Shown one piece after another: positions 14,665 to 16,646 of a DNA stretch of 16,646 nt. Numbering within the stretch: position 1 is the first letter of the stretch; each line of letters opens with the position of its first letter. The stretch is from CALMFT01 sp041674565 (GTDB taxonomy: Bacteria > Patescibacteriota > Gracilibacteria > Absconditabacterales > Absconditicoccaceae). The position numbers were made by a program, and so were the translations under genes. The notes under the pieces are model-generated. The model worked only from the letters and a program-made list of their open reading frames with translations, was not told the origin of the DNA and made no database searches. The stretch spans positions 1 through 16,646 of the forward strand of contig JBAYVQ010000008.1 in the NCBI GenBank assembly GCA_041674565.1, read 5' to 3'.

Positions 14665-15540
14665 ATGCAAACATCATCCAAAGCATTCTGATTATGAATC
14701 ATCTTCTTCATATCCTTGATAGTTTTTTTGGGAACTTTTTTTGGTATCGGTGGAGCGTATTGGCTAATCACAGGCTTTGTGTTGTTTCTTAGTTTGTTAT
14801 TGTGGTCACTGACTAGCGGTCCTGGACGAGTGCGAACGCATTATAAAAAATGGATCATTGCTATTATCATATGCATCGCCATGATAGTAGGGATCGCAAG
14901 GAATCGATATCGATCGCTGAGTTTTTTCATCCTTGCGGGTGGTATTATATACACCTTTTGGGATACCATCCACCATCAGCATCAGATACTGCGTTTCAAG
15001 GCACGAGGATACTGCATCTACGGTGCATTCAATATGGTGTATTTTTTGGGATTTGCAGTAGGGGCTCAGATTATCGCAGATAATTACACTCTTTCCTTGG
15101 ATTGTCAGGATATCTACAGTCACTATCAGCAAGCCACGAGTTGGATAAAAAAACCAGAAAAGCGTGCCACATCCACTGAGTTATCGCGATCAGACAAAAT
15201 ACGACGTACTGCCAATAAAATTGGCGACGAACATCCCACGCTCCATAGTTTACTGGGTAAAATCAAAGGATACCAAGAAGAGATCCAAGGTAGCATCAAA
15301 GACCAACAGGAAATCAATCAAGAAATATGTGGTTTGGTCACCAACAGGATCCACGATATCTACACAAATTCCAATATCAAAGTCGGATTGATTATCTTGA
15401 TAGGGCTCTTTCTCTATCCTTTCTTCATCATTTTGTTCTATTTTTATGGATTTTTAGCGTATCTCATCATAGGCGCCGCCATCCAACATAAATTATTTAG
15501 ACGCACCACTATAACTGTAGAAAAAACAGTACTTGAATAA
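14665..15540 (+). CDS. Multi-pass membrane protein of unknown function
   Basis: 291 residues. ATG 14665 is 5 bases after the previous stop; two TGA codons (14689, 14695) just after it hide the true N-terminus in a standard reading. Hydrophobic helices are near residues 10-30, 33-48, 67-80, 87-98, 108-130, then a soluble charged region (about 140-235, with a likely coiled coil EEIQGSIKDQQEIN) and two more near 238-275. CGA codons (for example in GPGVWTHY-like and NYS-like contexts) lie among hydrophobic residues, which suits Trp. No family recognised. The promoter of the next gene overlaps its stop. Confidence 0.8.
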
Positions 15541-15561
15541 TAATACAGTTCTGATTATAAT
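15533..15561 (+). promoter_or_regulatory. Promoter of the pilin-like gene
   Basis: TTGAAT (15533-15538), 17 bp, consensus TATAAT (15556-15561), overlapping the end of the preceding gene; ATG 25 bases downstream. Confidence 0.6.
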
Positions 15562-15585
15562 TATGTATTTATAAGCTGAAACCGT

Positions 15586-16062
15586 ATGATCAAAAAGTTT
15601 CTTGTACTTTGTTTTGGTGTGTGGTTACTTGGCGTATCCAGCAGTTTGTCATACGCAAACAATAGTTTTCAACTCATTCCTGAGAGCAATAATGAACAAA
15701 AGGCAGACGGCATTGCCGAATGACTACGCAAAGTAAAACCAGAGGAGGATTTTTGGGATAAGTACAACAAATGAGCAAAAGAACTACAGGGAGATCTTGG
15801 AGGTCAGATTAGAGCTGGCGTATTTTCACGAAGTAGTATCTTACAAATAGGAGTATATGCACTCAGATTCATGATGCAATTGGCGCTTGTTATCGGGTCT
15901 GCCTTTGTGATCCGAGCTGGCTATCAATATGCTGGATTCGCACTAGGATTTGGTGATCCCAAAAAGTGACCTGGTTACATCAAAAATGCTGCAATAGGAA
16001 TTTTGATCATATCCTTGAGTTACGCCATTATTAAATTATTACAGATGGCATTCTTGAACTAA
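15586..16062 (+). CDS. VirB2/TrbC-like pilin-type membrane protein
   Basis: 158 residues. An N-terminal signal peptide (Met-Ile-Lys-Lys, hydrophobic core, cleavage likely after SYA near residue 24) is followed by a charged linker and two membrane helices (about 86-112 and 133-156). Between them AGYQYAGFALGFGDPKKGPGYIKNA resembles the IWxGYQY...GDP-K...A pattern of the many small TrbC/VirB2-type proteins of Patescibacteria. CGA before AGYQYA gives IWAGYQYA, agreeing with that pattern. TGA at 15721, 15772 and 15967. No other conjugation gene is adjacent, so a role as a secretion pilin subunit is only suggested. Confidence 0.7.
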
Positions 16063-16097
16063 TTTCGTCAGATTATTTACCATCTCTTTCTTCTTTC

Positions 16098-16622
16098 ATG
16101 AAATACGTACTCGCTACGTTGGCACTTGTTTTGGTAGTTTCTGGCTGTGCCTTGCGCGGTGGTCCTGCATCATCCAATCCGCCCAAAACACCAAGTCCAG
16201 CAGTGATTTCTCAAATCAATATCTACCAAATAGTAAGCGCTGAAGTTGCAGCAAGCTACACAGGAGATAAGGTAAGTATCGCCTGCAATGATTTCGTGGC
16301 TGCAGTGCCCGTTAGTTCCGATATCGCAGAAGCTGACAAGTTTTTGGGAATATGGGATTTGTTGAGGACCTACGATGCTGCACCAGCTCAATTGAGCAAT
16401 CCACGAAAGATTCAAACCGATCTCACCTTTTATAGTTACGAACTTCAAGACAAGACTCTGACCGTTAATCTTACGGGTACCTTACGTCTTGATGGAGAAT
16501 GTGATCTGTCCAGACTACAAGAAACATTTGCAGCAACATACAAACAACTTGGCGTAGAGCAAGTCATCATACTCGTCAACGGTACTGCGTTGGATAAACA
16601 AGCTCTACCTAAGAACTCGTAA
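16098..16622 (+). CDS. Lipoprotein with GerMN-like domain
   Basis: 174 residues. A lipoprotein signal with lipobox VSGC, Cys17 being the lipidated residue, then a Pro/Ser linker and a folded domain from about residue 38. The end, TLTVNLTGTLRLDGECDLSRLQETFAAT...VEQVIILVNG, resembles GerMN domains (strand, Gly-x-Cys, helix, then V-I-x-V-N-G), found in surface-attached proteins. No TGA; one CGA (NP-x-K). It follows the pilin-like gene by 35 bases and may share its transcript. Function unknown; a cell-envelope location is supported. Confidence 0.8.
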   Translation: MKYVLATLALVLVVSGCALRGGPASSNPPKTPSPAVISQINIYQIVSAEVAASYTGDKVSIACNDFVAAVPVSSDIAEADKFLGIWDLLRTYDAAPAQLSNPRKIQTDLTFYSYELQDKTLTVNLTGTLRLDGECDLSRLQETFAATYKQLGVEQVIILVNGTALDKQALPKNS

Positions 16623-16646
16623 TTTACCATCACCACTTTCATTGAA

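Noticed and set aside
776..16062. Widespread pseudogenes or sequencing frameshifts
   Set aside because: The interruptions are always TGA in the same frame, at conserved Gly; reading TGA as Gly gives full-length families.

Overview
The window looks like a chromosomal piece of a patescibacterium of the Absconditabacteria (SR1) / Gracilibacteria group. Under the standard code most genes here are broken by in-frame TGA. If TGA is read as glycine (code 25), 23 coherent genes appear, 19 of them containing TGA, about 71 in total, many at family-invariant glycines (RsmE GPEGG, KsgA GPGKG, HicA GSH, TerC, the DEAD-box FDELGL). No gene here ends in TGA; every stop is TAA or TAG. CGA, and probably CGG, also appears to mean tryptophan: all eight CGA codons of the superoxide dismutase fall where the family has, or tolerates, Trp, and the GT8, PemK-like, Trm9-like and pilin-like proteins agree. 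Two very Arg-rich tails use no CGA or CGG. Translations below use both readings.

Layout. 1-534: C-terminal part of an RG-rich protein, then a terminator. 776-2950: TerC membrane protein, the rRNA dimethyltransferase RsmA/KsgA, a GNAT acetyltransferase. 3004-3876: UbiA prenyltransferase resembling lycopene elongases. 3957-5528: three unrecognised genes, each with its own promoter. 5547-8825: Mn/Fe superoxide dismutase, RsmE, a Trm9-like methyltransferase, an unknown protein and CsaA. 8826-11360: repeat-rich accessory stretch holding three RNA-targeting modules that the standard code hides: a PemK/MazF-like toxin (minus), a NYN/LabA-type nuclease (minus) and a hicBA toxin-antitoxin pair (plus). 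The PemK-like and NYN genes each face a short predicted RNA that starts from a promoter formed partly by a shared repeat. 11360-12820: DEAD-box RNA helicase with an Arg/Ser-rich tail (minus). 13031-13993: GT8 glycosyltransferase. 14229-16622: a soluble helical protein, a multi-pass membrane protein, a VirB2/TrbC-like pilin-type protein and a lipoprotein, perhaps a surface or envelope locus.

Genes almost never have a Shine-Dalgarno sequence. Most candidate promoters fit TTGAcA - 16 bp - TAnTAT close to the start codon. Intergenic DNA contains several repeat families: an AGCTTT-type irregular repeat, an AACTAATAACTT-type repeat, a CATTGCGAGC-type repeat, and short palindromes. Two of these families also occur inside coding sequence (rsmE and the Trm9-like gene). 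No tRNA, rRNA or CRISPR array was seen.
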